DNA of 64,000 bases from Batillaria attramentaria (GCA_018292915.2 JACVVK020000221.1:712501-776500), one strand, 5' to 3'. Counted from the stretch's first letter, positions 1 to 57,865 are shown. Notes: a model not told the origin generated them from the letters alone. Made by a program: numbers and translations.

Positions 1-175
1 AGGTGCAGGAAGTGCCCCCGTCTCGGTAGTGACCATCTGGGGACAGCAAGGGAGGACACGGTCGATGGCCACGGGTCAACTCCATTCAGTCTACAGCAGA
101 CTGCACCACGGCAATTAACATCTACATTTTATACAGTCGGCTTAATTCCCCGTTGGCAGCAGGTGGCCGGGGCTT

Positions 176-227
<52 letters not shown>

Positions 228-249
228 CGTGTGTCATGCGCTTCTGCTG

Positions 250-660
250 CATTGGATCACGGGGCGTAGTCAAAATGGTGGAGAGTGCCCACGGTGCTAC
301 GACGTTTCAAACGTTGGTTGTGTTGTGTTGTGTCATGTGCCGTATTGTGCCACGGAGATTATTTAAGATACAGAAGAGTGTTCACGGTACTATCAAAGAC
401 AATTGTGTGGGTATATAGTCACACGGCGGACAGTATCGACGATGCTACCAGGATTCAAACGTTGGTAGTATTAATTACTGTTGTACTAGGTATCACGAGA
501 GTTAGTCGAAACTTGTGTTAGTCAGTGTGTAAGGCGCTACATGTACTACGAGTACTAAGATTAACTGACCATGATGGCTCTCAGGTAAGTCACGTGTTTG
601 AAATATGAGTTTGCACACGTCTTTAGACTTTACTACAAGCGTAACACTCTGCTTTGGAAA
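250..660. repeat. Partial relative of the 41.4 kb element
   Basis: GGATCACGGGGCGTAGTCAA, AATGG and CACGGTGCTAC match its end. CTCAGGTAAGTCACGTGTTT and ACACGTCTTTAGACTTTACT match sequence at 35.6 and 41.5 kb. Confidence 0.5.
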
Positions 661-881
661 TGTTCAGCCCACGAAATAAAAAAAAAAAATATATATATGC
701 AATTCTAAAATTCCAAAACGTAAATTGCTGAGCTGACCCTTCGCACCACCTGATTGTAGTGTGTTCATGTCCAGTGTGTGAGAGAGTGCGTGTGATTCAC
801 GTGAGCGTGTGTGTTGGGTTCAGTTCGCGGCGCTTCGAGCCGATTCATGAAATTGGGTAAAGCGCCTATACAATACTCAGT

Positions 882-922
<41 letters not shown>

Positions 923-925
923 TTT
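645..925 (+). mobile_element. SINE-3, 5'-truncated
   Basis: CTGCTTTGGAAATGTTCAGC, CTGAGCTGACCCTTCGCACC and TTCGCGGCGCTTCGAGCCGA, ending GCGCCTATACAATACT and (AGT)n. Compare the complete copy at 57.4 kb. Confidence 0.8.
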
Positions 926-1437
926 TTATTATAGCACTTGAATCACTCCCGGCCGTCTTGACTGACCCCCGTGTGGATTCTACTGTACTGTTTTCCTGTC
1001 ACTGTCCTGGGCAACTGAGGACCTACGGCAACAGGTGAATTTAGCTGTCACAGGTTGCATCCATCAGTTGTGTTGTGTGTTTGTTCAGCTGAGCAGGCTG
1101 CAGTGTTTTGTCTAACGCTTGTGGACTGTCACTGAGCATTATCAATATCGGTACACGTTTTGTGGGATTTTCAGGTTCGTACAACACTACACTGTGTTGC
1201 TCAGTCGAGCGACTGCTTTTGTCTTCCGTGTTCTGGTAACACGACACAGCACAGAACTAGTATCATCCGAACGAGGCGCGTGTTGGTAGTATTTCCTTGT
1301 CTTTCTGACGATCAGCATTTTTGAATCATTTAGTTCACAGCAGCGTCAGGTTTAAACAGTCAGAAACCATCAGCTACCGATTTCTGTTAGAGGCAAAACA
1401 AAAGTAGGAGTATTTAAAAATCAGGTGGGCACTTAGC

Positions 1438-1745
1438 AGAGTTAATGCTACCAAATGTATGCTCACAGATCGTTCTGAACTGTTTTCGTGTTATCTATCA
1501 TCATACCATTTAGGCACCTGGGCAGTGACAGCGTCTGTAATGCTGGCACTGAGCCAACAGAAGCGATGATGCAGCGACCAGACGGAGCGCTCAGTCAGTG
1601 AAGCAACAGTCGTAGAATTTGAATGTTCGACCTCGCGCAAAGTGTAAACAGCAGTAAGAGCTGTGCTAATCGTCAAGATAGGGTATTTCGAGCGAAACTG
1701 TTCAAAAACGCAAATTGGCCTAGTAAAGATAGAATTGGGTCTTTG
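1438..1745 (+). repeat. R1 interspersed repeat, copy 1
   Basis: TAATGCTACC, TGCTCACAGATCGTTCTGAA, GACAGCGTCTGTAATGCTGG, TCGTAGAATTTGAATGTTCG, then AAGATAGGGTATTTCGAGCG. Other copies are at 24.9/26.5, 41.0, 47.8-48.7 and 60.0-60.6 kb. Family not recognised. Confidence 0.75.
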
Positions 1746-2124
1746 GCTTGTGTATTGCAAACTCAAACTTGAACCATGAAACGAAGGAAGGGACTTTGTC
1801 GTGTATATATCTGCTTTGTGTCTCATTTTGTTCCACAGCAGTGTCAGTCAGTCTTATTCCAAGTTGAAATTAAACCACCGACTACTAATTTCTGTAAGCA
1901 GAGAAGAAACGTGCAAGTACATACATGTACCATATTTAAACTGGTGCGATCTTTGCAGTGCTGAATGTGCCCTCCCAGTGGTTTTGTGTCTCTGTTGCAT
2001 GAGTATCATAAGCCCAAATTTCAACGTTGAAATTATTCTGTAGGCGAGCGAGCTTGTCTTACTGACTTCCCACGTAAGCCGGATCGGGATTTTCAACAAG
2101 TAAAGGACACACGGCAGTCCGGCC

Positions 2125-47346
<45,222 letters not shown>

Positions 47347-47735
47347 AATTCACCCTGTGTGAAACAAAAATGGAAAAAAAAAAATCAAACCCGTGTCTTA
47401 CTCGGCTTTCTCTTACAGCGAATGTACTTTGTTCCTCTTCGTGGACAATCTCTTATACATGTAGATCACATGTAGTCTACACATAAGCTGGCTTCCTTAC
47501 CTACGCTGATGTTAATCTTATAAACTTGTGGACAAAGGGAGTTTCGTTTGCACTTTCACAGGAAAGTTGGAATTTCTGCACGTCTGTCCCGCGATTGTAG
47601 AACTCATTTTGGTTTCTTGGACTGTACACGCTTTTATTTTGTCTTCACTAGTGTCGACGTTTTAGGTCGTTTTTTTTTTTTGTTTTTTTTCAATACGATC
47701 AAATAATTTTTTCGATCCTTTAAGGTTTTTTTTTT

Positions 47736-47844
47736 CGGTTTACAATTGAAATATATAGGTATTAAAGGGGCTAATGCTACCGTTTTTTTTTTTTTTTCGG
47801 TTTACAATTGAAATATATAGGTATTAAAGGGGCTAATGCTACCG
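47736..47844 (+). repeat. 62 bp direct duplication
   Basis: CGGTTTACAATTGAAATATA ... GGGGCTAATGCTACCG occurs at 47736-47782 and again at 47798-47844, each followed or preceded by a T-run. It appears identical by eye. Confidence 0.9.
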
Positions 47845-48660
47845 GTTTTTTATTAATTTTTTTTTTATGCTCACAGATCGTTCTGGGCTCTTTTTCGTGG
47901 TGCCTACAATGTATCATTACACCACTTAGACATCTGGACTCCGCCGCGAATTAGTCTTTCTGGCTTGTACGGCGTTAAGCCCTAAAAACTCACTCACTCA
48001 GTCACCCTAGACACCAGGGCCCGCATGTAAAACTCGAGGTTAATTTAGTCCACGGCTACGGGCCTAACCCAGACTAGGACAAAAGAAACCCCAAAACAAA
48101 ATTTAAAAAAAAAAAAAAAAAACGAAGCAAAGAAAGAAAGACAAAAATCCTTCTATAACGGCACAGGCATCTTGCTGGAATGGACCTGCTTCCTGATTAA
48201 AACAAAAAACAACAGAAAATTTTAACTCTAGAGCTAGTTTAGGTCGAGGTCAGACTCTAACCCGGGGCTAAACTCCTTAACCCCGGGCTAAACTCCTTAA
48301 CCCCGACTTTTACATGCGGGCCTTAGACTCCGCCGTATTTCTGACTTACACGGCGTTAAGCCCTAAAACCTCACTCACTCACTCACCATAGACACCTGGA
48401 CAGTGGCAGAGTCTGTAATGCTGGCACTGAGCCAGCAGAAGCCGCATACTCGATGACGCGGTGACTGCACTTAGCGCTCCAGTAGCGTAACAACAGTCGT
48501 AGAATGTGAATGTTCGACCTGCTCGGGCAAAGTGTAAACAACATTGTATGGCTTTAAGGGCCATACTAACCATCAAGATAGAATATTTCGAGCGTACAGG
48601 CGCACTGAGGAGCAAAACTGTTCCAAAACATAATCTTAGCAAAGATGGAATTATCCCGTA
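47757..48660 (+). repeat. R1 repeat interrupted by SINE-5 and a MITE
   Basis: R1 sequence at 47757-47930, SINE-5 fragment, MITE, second SINE-5 fragment, then R1 again from about 48390 (ACACCTGGACAGTGGCAGAG) to about 48660. In the villin 3' flank. Confidence 0.75.
48017..48322 (+). mobile_element. GGGCCCG-ended MITE, copy 2
   Basis: Same ends and body (ACGGGCCTAACCCAGACTAG, ATGGACCTGCTTCCTGATTA). Contains a short internal duplication around CTCCTTAACCCCGGGCTAAA. It is inserted between two SINE-5 fragments. Confidence 0.85.
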
Positions 48661-50734
48661 TAACTGTTCAAAACGTACACTGTTGCTGCTGCTGTTGTTG
48701 TTGTTGTTGTTGTTGCTTAAATGCAACACATGCTGTTTCACATCGAAACTTTTCGGGTTTCCCGATCTTGAAACACGTAAATCTGTACAGACTACGGAAA
48801 AAACACACATACACGAAAAGGTAAGCCCGAGATTGGTGTTAATGGTAATTTATTTATTGTGCTTCTACTTATTGTATTTAGTAGTCTGTTTGAATTTACA
48901 GTATATATATTATTTCCAACTCTTTGGAAAAAATCATTATCTGATAAAAGAGATCTAAAGACAAAGCCCAATTGTTGTTGTTGTTGTTGCTCATGCTGCT
49001 GCTGGTGCTGCTGTTGCTGCTGTTGTTGTTGTTAATTCCATTCATGTCGTTAAAAGGTGGGTACGTTAATGGTACTTTTTAAAGCATGTTTTATTTGTTC
49101 TTTGTATGTTATTTATCTTCAACCGCCGCCGCTGTGAAAGTTTGGGTAGCAGATCTTTCAAATAGCTGCAGATGAAGGCATTTTTCCTTTCCGCTATTTT
49201 GCTGCGGTTTCTCAGAGAACATTTTTACAACTTTACATTTTCTGCGCAAGGTTTGTAGTGAGTAATTTGCCTATGATGCTATGGATGAGTGCTGACTGTA
49301 TTGCATATTCCTTTTTTTTTTTTTTTTTTGCCTTAAGTATGTTGATATTAATGTGAAACTGGTTCCTTTCTGTCAGCGTACTGTTAAGACTGCCTGGTGT
49401 GATGTGACAAATAACTTGTAACTTGAGAATTGTCTGTAACGTTATAACGTGTACATGTTATTGTCTTTTCTGTCAATGTTAAATTTACATACCGCAGCTT
49501 GATCAACTCCCACTGTGTCAAACACGTGTTTCCCACAGACGCTGCCAGTATTGGGCCAGTGGTCTTCCCAAAGGCTATCTTAGAGCTCGGTAAACTTGTA
49601 ATGTTGACATCGACTCAATATGAACTGTACTCCCTGCTCGAATTTACATGTAGCACGCATTCGGCTGCTCCCTTCAGACGGTCACCCGGATGTGCCTGTC
49701 AACACTGGATTTCACCGTGTCGTCAGTTAGTATTGCTTCTGCGTTAGTACTTCACACGCGTGCTAGGCGAGATAATCGCAAAACTGTCCGCCGTCGGATG
49801 TTCCGAGAGGCACGCTGCCGTAAATAGGTCAGATTGACTGCATCGGCCGCTGACCTGTGACTACACGGGACTGAACGCCATCCTGCATCGTGTACGTGTT
49901 TACAGTTGTTGGGTAATTAGGTGTCACGTGATACCAATGACCGTATATGGCTCAACACATTCATAGTAGCCGCTAGACGCGCATTTTGACTCATATCTTA
50001 GCAACGACGGCCCGGAATGGGCTCAGATTTTGCTCACATCTAAATGAGACTATATTATTCTCAACATAAAAAGCTTAGGTCGATCTGTGAGGTTAAACAA
50101 GCTGCGGAATGTATCTTTAAGATTCTGTAACCTGATGTGATTTTTTATGTTTGTAACAGTGTTATATTGCGTGTAAAATTTAAAAAAAAGAAACTCACAC
50201 GAAAACGCCTGTAGACCACACCAGTACTACTGAGTGTAAATCATAGTAAAGCAGTAAAAACAATGATCATATTGACCGATGATACTCACCCTGTTGCTGA
50301 CATTCCTGTATATTTTTATATTCCTATTTTGTCTACTGGTGCACGCATATTGTACAAGGCTCACTGTCATACTAGTAAGTACTAGTGTAAACCGAAAAAC
50401 AGTGACAACAATGATCATTAAGAATCGTGATATTGTTTCAGTTACTCTTTAGCATTCCTGTACATTTTTTTATATTTCTTTTTTTTTTTCTAATTCTCTA
50501 CGCATGCTGCACGATGCTGACTTTAAAATATTATAAATTATCATTTTTACGGACATTCCTTTTGTTTTACGATCCTATTGTTTAACTATGCCTCTGAAAT
50601 TCTTCCAAAGCACTGCTGATCAAACATATTATAATAAATTATTCCAAATATGAAAAATCGGATTTAGTTCTCTTTTTTAAAAATATTTCTTCACGTTGTT
50701 ACAGTGTTTATTGTTAAACTTGACTTGTCACAGG

Positions 50735-50890
50735 GTGGGATTTGGATAGCCGAGTGGGCACAGCGTTGGACTTTTAAATATAATTCTTGGGTCGTGAGTT
50801 CGAATCCCGGTTTATGCTGTGGCTTTTCCTTCGTTTCTCCGTGTTTGATATCATCCTTATAAATCGTGGAGAAGAGCGTTACACCTGAGC
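50735..50890 (+). mobile_element. SINE-1-like variant, forward
   Basis: Head GGGATTTGGATAGCCGAGTG, B box GGGTCGTGAGTTCGAATCCC and body GATATCATCCTTATAAATCG. Partner of the 23.3 kb copy. Confidence 0.65.
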
Positions 50891-50943
50891 ACGCACGCAC
50901 GCACATACAAACACAAGTTCTCCACAGGAGTGATTGGAGGACG

Positions 50944-51131
50944 GATGGGTGGGTAGACGTTTGGGAGTTTAACGTTCTTTTCCCACCACGTAAGGGTGAT
51001 ATCAAAGACGGGGCAACGAGAAAAAGGCCAACACAAATACAGTATTTGGCCCCAGCCGGACGGGATTCGAACTCACGACCCGAGCATTGAAAGCCCAACG
51101 CTCCACCATCCGGCCACCCCGGTTCCCCAAC
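50944..51131 (-). mobile_element. SINE-1, reverse, with target-site duplication
   Basis: Flanked by TGGAGGACG at 50935-50943 and 51132-51140. Downstream of villin. Confidence 0.88.
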
Positions 51132-51584
51132 TGGAGGACGAGCCCAGCGTAGAGACATAGACATCTCAATGTAGGCTTTGTCTATTGACTCTCTGGTTGC
51201 CAGGGTGAAAATCACGTATAGCACCCGAGGCCGCTGGCCACTAAAATCCAGCCACTGTCCACAGCGACACGTTCTTGTCAACAACATCCACACGACAAGC
51301 CTCAGTGAAAAGAAACCGCAACAATAGCGGGCATTAGACTTGTGTGGTGACCACCGGGAGTCTGACTGAGGGACAAGGTAGCCACCACGAAGCAAGGACA
51401 CGTAGCTATATTGTTCGTGCACTTCCGGTAGTGAATCACGCGGTCTGATGAACCCAGCTCAGTTCACAGTTCAAGATAGCGTGCGAGCCCTCGGAAACGT
51501 CTGAACGCTACAGGAGACATATACAGAGAGAGGTAAGAAGCTGACGCTTGCAGCTGCTTACATCCTTTGCTACCCTAGCAGCCA

Positions 51585-51853
51585 GGGCCCGTATGTAAAA
51601 CTCGAGGTTAATTTAACCCATGGCTACGGGCCTAACCCAGACTAGGATAAAAGAAACCCCAAAACAAAATTAAATAAAAAAGGAAGCGAAGAAAGAAAGA
51701 AGAAAGACAAAAATCCTTCTTTAACGGCATAGGCACCTGGAATGGACCCGCTTTGTGATTAAAAAAAAAAATTAACCCTAGAGCTAGTTTAGTTCGAGGT
51801 TTGACTCTAACCCGGGGCTAAACTCCCTAACCCCGACTTTTACATGCGGGCCC
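51585..51853 (+). mobile_element. GGGCCCG-ended MITE, copy 3
   Basis: Same termini and body, bounded by a single A on each side. Downstream of villin. Confidence 0.85.
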
Positions 51854-52381
51854 AGGTCGCTGCTTAAATTTTAAGTAACACAACTCCACGCCCTCCATCT
51901 TCCCCCAAATGTCCCCTGAGCGTTTTGAAACGAGGTATCCGGAACAAGTATTTTTTGCCCCAAACAAAATACTGATGTAGGAGATAGACTTTAAAGTTGA
52001 AATGTCAAATTTCGAAATTCGGGATCAGTTCTGCACTTCCCAGAACTGAAATTTCAGTTCAAATGCTGACATACACAGACCTTCTGCGAAACCAAAACCA
52101 CCTAATAATGTTTTCAAGTAGCTTACAAGGAGGAGTGAAATCGGTCATTTGGACAGCAAAGCTTTATTTAGCGAGGAGTCATAGGTGCTCCAGCCTCGCA
52201 TATTTCCTTTTCGAAAGTGCCTTTGTTTCCTATCTCTTAATTATGTCTCTTACAATACCTACCCCGCGCAATCGTCGTATTATAACAAAAAATTAAAGGT
52301 GGCCCCAGGAACTGTTTCAGTCACATTAACTTTCGTAACGATTTTTGTTTGTTTGTTTGTTTGGTTGGTTGGTTGGTTTTA

Positions 52382-52413
<32 letters not shown>

Positions 52414-53521
52414 TTTTTTTGGGGGGGGGGTGGGGGGATGGGGTGGTATTTAACTCTGTTACTTGTTTCCCTTTTTTCCGCAAAATATCCTCCCGCTGAG
52501 CGGTGCTGTAGTCATAATTTGATTTTCTATCCATTACAAGGTACCAGCTACAAGATATTTATTTCAATCATCGGAAGGAAATTTGTGTCTTGTTTAGTTT
52601 ATTTCCATTAATCAGCCATCATTATTTTGACCTTCGAAATGAAAAAAAAAAAGTCTCTTCAATCAGTAAGTATACGCGACCAATTGCATCCTCTATCTAT
52701 CACTTGTTGCCAACACAAAAGTTGGCTTCCGGACAGCAAATTGCAATAAAACCCATGGCACAAGCACTGACAGTCAAACGATCCGCTACTTTGGCCATAC
52801 TTGCTCCCCATTCCGACTAAAATGCGAACTTGATACACTCACCTTTTTGTGCCAGTCATCATCTGTTCCGACCTTTCAACCTTCAAGTTCACACACCCAG
52901 AGCAAGTGAAGCAGTAAGGTCATGCTCAACAAAACCGCATTCTAGGCGGCGTGTACACAGATCTTAGCAGATAACTCGTTATGTGAAAAGTTACAAGAGA
53001 ACATAATCCTGAGGGGTGTTCAGCAAGTAATGGGTGTGTGTTACAAGCAATGGCTGTCGAGCTTTACGGGGGAGGAAAAAAATCATCTATCGTTGGTGAC
53101 CACGAAGACCTTAAGACACCGAGTGTTTTCCGTACTTACGTATTATTAAACTTTGAATGGGGTGTGTGCTAACAAAGTGGATCTTTTGCGTGATCTGAGT
53201 CCATCACAAGCAGACCTCAGACTTCCGCTTCAATGCGCATGTCATGCCTACACCAAAGCGCCCCCTTGTTGTCTGCAGCCAAGCTGCTCTGACAGGGATC
53301 AACGACCAGCTACTTTGAATAGGTACTTAGAGTTGGAGGGCATCAAGCACGTGTCTTACATTTCTCACTGATACTTTCATTTCATCGGAAGAAATGCTGG
53401 GGGCTTTAACTTGGCCCTGATAGTGCTGGGCCCAGAACATTCCGGGCTAGCCCTATGGCTTTTTCAGCATAAGACAAACTACTTCAGGAAGACCAGAGTT
53501 AATAGTCACTGAGTGGCGCTA

Positions 53522-53646
53522 GAGCAGGGTGGGGTGGGGTGGGTGGGTGTTTGGGAGTTTAACGTCCTTTTCTACCACGTAAGGGTGATATCAGAGACTG
53601 GGCAACGAGAAAAAGGACAGCACAAATATTTGGCCCAGCCGGGATC
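53522..53646 (-). mobile_element. SINE-1, 5'-truncated, with target-site duplication
   Basis: Reversed body only, stopping in the B box at AGCCGGGATC. TGGCGCTA at 53514-53521 and 53647-53654. Confidence 0.8.
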
Positions 53647-54023
53647 TGGCGCTAAAACAAGCGTGGAACAAGCAAACAAACAAACCTTTAATTTTGTAAA
53701 TATTTCAACGTTCATTTTTTCCCTCTCGGGGCGTTCAAAAGACAAACAAACAAACAAAAGGGGGGGGGGGGTCAAAACAGTAAACATAATTATGTGTACC
53801 ACTAAATATCAAATCTGCATGCTTATCACCCAAACTGTTCAAGCACAAACAAGGAATGCAAATACCAAGAAACTAATCTAAAACAAACTGTGCAAAATCG
53901 AGGCCCATCATATTATACGGCCGAGTCAGACATCATTTCCGGTTTGTCAGTAACCTTGAACCCTCAGAATTGCCTCGTTCATCTTCCAGTCCTACTTATG
54001 AACTATCAACACGGTAAAGTTCA

Positions 54024-54305
54024 GGGCCCGTATGTAAAACTCGAGGTTAATTTAACACACGGCTAAGGGCCTAACCCGGGCCAGACTAGGACAAAAGAAA
54101 CCCCAAAACAAAATTAGATAAAAAGGAAGCGAAGAAAGAAAGACAGAAATCCTTCTATAACGACATAGGCACCTTGCTGCAATGGACCCGCTTCCTGATT
54201 TGAAACAAAACACAACAGAAAATTTAACCCCAGAGCTAGTTTAGTTCGAGGTTAGACTCTAACTCGGGGCTAAACTCCCTAACCCCGACTTTTACATGCG
54301 GGCCC
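54024..54305 (+). mobile_element. GGGCCCG-ended MITE, copy 4
   Basis: Same termini and body, again bounded by a single A on each side. Confidence 0.85.
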
Positions 54306-54824
54306 AGAATGACACAGAATTTACAAGTCTTCCACAAACGCACATTTCTCACGCGTGCGGGTTTAAAAGTCACACCAGGAACTTCGAACCCTCGATTTTC
54401 TCCTCCTGTATTTTCTCACGCTAGTTGTGAACGACCGAGACCAAGGTTCAGACCTTGTACGCTGAATCAACAGTTTGAGTTGACTAGTATTACTGCTTTT
54501 CTCACGCATGCGGGTTTGCCGGTAACATATGAACCACACCAGTAACGTTGAGCCCTCGAGTTTTTCTCGTGCAACAATTTAGTTGGTTGGTTGGGTAGTT
54601 GGGGTTTAACTTGCCCGCCACGCGAGGTATTGGAGACGGCTCTATTTAACAGGTTATGGGGAAAGGGATAACTACCCTAGCTGAACAGTCCAGCTGAACA
54701 CTATTCAATCCATTCTGGCCGCCAGGTCGGCCACATAACTTTCATGTATCATTGACATTGACATTGAAACAGATCCACTTTACACAGCTAGAAAAAACGA
54801 AAAACGTTATAGAGTAAGCACTTT

Positions 54825-54865
<41 letters not shown>

Positions 54866-55382
54866 TTTAAAATACCAAACGCCTAAGGTGGAGGTCAGAC
54901 ACTTTGCACTATGGGCGAGAGCGGTGGACCAGTCTACGCGACTCAAAGCCGCCCATTGGCAACAATTTTCTCACGCTGCTGGTAAAGTATCGAGAACAAC
55001 CTTCAGACCCGTACACTGAGTTATCAAGTTTACTACACTATAATTATGCGCATTTCTTACGGAACCGACCTCTTTTGTGTACAACTCACTGCGGACCGTG
55101 CGTCATGCGAAGCAGCGGAAAGGCGTATAAAGTGAGGGAGGATGTGGCGTTAAACCTTGTTTTCTAGTTTACTGGTTCGATGTGCAGTGGGGCGCAGAAG
55201 GGCGGAAACTCGGCCGACCCTCGATTACATATCCTAACGAACATACGTAAATCTTAGACACCGAATTCTGTTTGTCGTGTTTTGTTTTTGAACACTAGCT
55301 ACCGTCACAAGAAAGGCTTTTGCCGGTAACTGTTCGGTAACGAAGAAAGAAAGAAAGACACACGCACGCACGCACGCACACA

Positions 55383-55423
<41 letters not shown>

Positions 55424-56263
55424 ACACACACACACATCGCAGGGGGAATCTGAAGTAAATCATTGTGTAAAAAGTTCATTAAAAACGGATATTGTACATG
55501 GTAAAAAATAGAATTTTTCTAACGCTGAGTAGCAACCACTGGTGCCTCAAGTCGTCCATTCCGTTATAGTTAGTGTTTGGGTGAAAATGGTACAGTCCGG
55601 TATTCTGAATAGACGGTCATAGTGCAAACGGCCCTAGAGGGCAATCAATACCAGTTCAGTCAGCATTTAATAACTGTCTCGTGGGACTAGGAAATTAACC
55701 TTGACACACGACTGACTGTGTCACCAGCCACACAAGCTTGTTGACGGAAGCTGCAGCAGGAAATCTCCCATTGAACCTCAGAGAAACGGCAGACTATCTT
55801 CACAGCTTTCAGTCTGATTCATCGACCAAGGGCGTGAGAAACTGCCAATCAGCAGCAGTCATGAAGGATACAAAACATCACGTGACGTCACGATTACGTC
55901 ATTACGATGTACGTATGTAGAAGTGGTACAGAGGTCGTAGCAGGATATTAAGTAGTCAGTGCGCATGATTTCGAGATGAATACGTGGCCGATATTTCCGT
56001 TGTTTAGGAGGACACATGGTCGGAACCAATGGAATACTGACACTTATGTCTGCTACATACATGTACCACTTATTTTCTTTGCACACAGTTTTCTGTCAGG
56101 TACAAGGCAGTAACAATCGAAGCCTATCAGTGTTGCATGTTTGAATGAACAATAACTGATTTTCCCGACTAACAAACAACAGCAGCAACAATAACAATTA
56201 CTGACAACGAACAGAGATCATAACATCTAGTATTCCGTCTCCGACAATAGTCAAGCACTTCCC

Positions 56264-56402
56264 TTGTCCCTGGGATAGCCAGCCGAATGGTAGAGCGTTG
56301 AACTCTCAAAGCATGTGCATGCCTTTTCCTCGTTGGCCCGTCTTTGCCCCGCCCTACACGTGGTGAAAAAGGACGTTAACACTCCTAAACACCCATTCAC
56401 CC
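56264..56402 (+). mobile_element. SINE-1, internally shortened, first of a tandem pair
   Basis: Head GCCGAATGGTAGAGCGTTGA joined to the body at GCATGCCTTTTCCTCGTTGG, so most of the B box is lost. Repeated 127 bp downstream. Confidence 0.75.
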
Positions 56403-56532
56403 CTCCTCTTGAATGGTAGAGCGTTGAACTCTCAATGCATGTGCATGCCTTTTCCTCGTTGGCCCGTCTTTGCCCCGCCCCACACGTGGCGAAAAAGGAC
56501 GTTAACACTCCTAACCACCCATTCACCCCTCC
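56403..56532 (+). repeat. Tandem duplicate of the preceding SINE-1
   Basis: GAATGGTAGAG at 56285 recurs at 56412 (period 127 bp) with very few differences, including the same internal deletion. This is a local duplication rather than a second insertion. Confidence 0.85.
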
Positions 56533-56929
56533 TCTTAACTTCCCTGGACTGAGCTGAAAACTCAGAGCCTGGCTGGAAACGCAGATTTTTTTTTTTTTTT
56601 TTTTTGCGGTCGTAGCACAGTTTTTCCTTCAGGGGGCCCTAGCACAAGGTCGGAGTCTCAGTTCTTGCTGTTCATGACTCTCTGAACCCCAGAGAGGCAG
56701 CACGCACTCACGGACAATAGAGGGAGTCTGGGAGGAATCGGTCGTCATCTACAAAAAGGGTATAAGTGCCATGGATTCGATGGTACCTTCAACCCGTTTC
56801 CAACATGACGGTAGGAATGCATATCCAGGCATCCCGTGACATACCACTGCGCATGCTTGCGGCGGCGTCTGCGCGCGCATAAGACTGGGTGTTTTTTTTG
56901 TTTTTTTTTCCCCCTCCCACAAAGTGCGC

Positions 56930-57150
56930 GAGGACACCTGACACGCTCTTCGCCGCCCTGCATTCTCCACAAGCACGTGCACCACGTTCCAGCGTCATCC
57001 CGCTTGAAATTCTCCACCTCTAACTGCAGGAGCGGATTTTGGCCGCGTCCCCAGACGTGAACCGAGCGATCACAACTTGAGCCAGGGCCGCTGAGGCTAA
57101 GGCTGGAGCTGGCGGTGCCGGAGACGTTAAGGCTTGGTCTGTTTATCCTC
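56930..57150 (-). pseudogene. Possible Ig-like domain exon or relic
   Basis: Minus-strand translation contains SSLSLSGPGSS, then NPLLQLEVENFKRDDAGTWC. This is the E-to-F strand pattern of an Ig fold, with L-x-L-x-x-x-x-x-x-D-A-G-T-W. It sits in an open frame of 149 codons (56745-57194). The Cys after the Trp is out of register with the usual D-x-G-x-Y-x-C, since it reads W-C-T-C. A GT that could be a donor follows at about 56941, but no clean pyrimidine-rich acceptor is seen upstream. It may be an exon of an unrelated minus-strand gene, a decayed copy, or chance. Confidence 0.3.
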
Positions 57151-57356
57151 CTCGTCTTCAATAAACTCCTCCTGGCGCTTTCTCCACAATCCACTTTCCG
57201 TCAGCCAAGTGCGAGGTCTTCTCGGTATGCAGTGACCTCATTAAAGTCTCAATTCATGGCTTTTTGTCAGGCGTACAACAGCATGTGGAAAACGTTTCTT
57301 CGAATGCACTGGGTTTGTGCATCAGAATCAGTCACTTGATAGCATCTGAGACCATT

Positions 57357-57737
57357 GGGGCGGTCGGTGGTCTAGTGGTTAAGAGACTTGTCACCAGTGC
57401 GAGAGGTCAGGGGCTCGAGTCCCACGCGGGGCAAAGAATGTTTCCTTCTCGTACGTGGCGCCGTTCATTCGGGCCGATCGTCGGGGGTTCTCTCCGGGTA
57501 CTCCGGCTTCCTCCCCCTCTGCTTTGGAAATGTTCAGCCCAGCAAATTTGAAAAATAAATGCAATTCTAAATTCCGAAATTTAAACAGCTGAGCTGACCC
57601 TTCGCACCACGTGGTTGTTTATGTCCAGTGTGTGAGAGAATGCGTGTGCTTCACGTGAGCGTGCGTGTTCAGTTCGCGGCGCTTTGAGCCGATTCACGAA
57701 ATTGGGTAAAGCGCCTATACAATTATTATTCTTATTG
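57357..57737 (+). mobile_element. SINE-3, complete copy
   Basis: tRNA-like head (GGTGGTCTAGTGGTTAAGAG, B box GGGGCTCGAGTCCCACGCGG), body as in the other copies, and a (TTA)-like tail. This copy defines the family at about 380 bp. Confidence 0.9.
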
Positions 57738-57865
57738 TGGTGACTCTGACCGGCGTGTATAGTGTTCTAGAAGTGTACCGCGTACTGAGCAGACGACGTT
57801 ATTTGGTTGAGGACTAGCTGACTGGTGGCTGTTTTTTTTTTTTTTTGTTGTTTTTTTTTTTTTTT

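Larger units (their letters stand above)
1..2124. other. 5' flank of villin, no other gene seen
   Basis: Contains (GT)n at about 179-232, sequence at 255-660 related to the 41.4 kb inverted-terminus element, a partial SINE-3 (645-925) ending in (AGT)n, and an R1 repeat copy at 1438-1745. The villin 5' leader and promoter must lie here or further upstream, but I cannot place a transcription start. A TAG at 2041-2043 could be a 3' splice site of a leader exon, which is speculative. Confidence 0.6.
47347..50700 (+). other. Villin 3' flank and probable 3' UTR
   Basis: Non-coding sequence after the stop. An ATTAAA occurs at 47761-47766 inside repeat sequence. A canonical AATAAA is at 50633-50638 after about 1.6 kb of mostly single-copy sequence. 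Either could serve for polyadenylation, and the end of the transcript is not determinable here. Confidence 0.35.

Noticed and set aside
50691..51422. 243-codon minus-strand ORF downstream of villin
   Set aside because: Its C-terminal 60% runs through two SINE-1-type elements. The remaining N-terminal part shows no recognisable domain or splice context.
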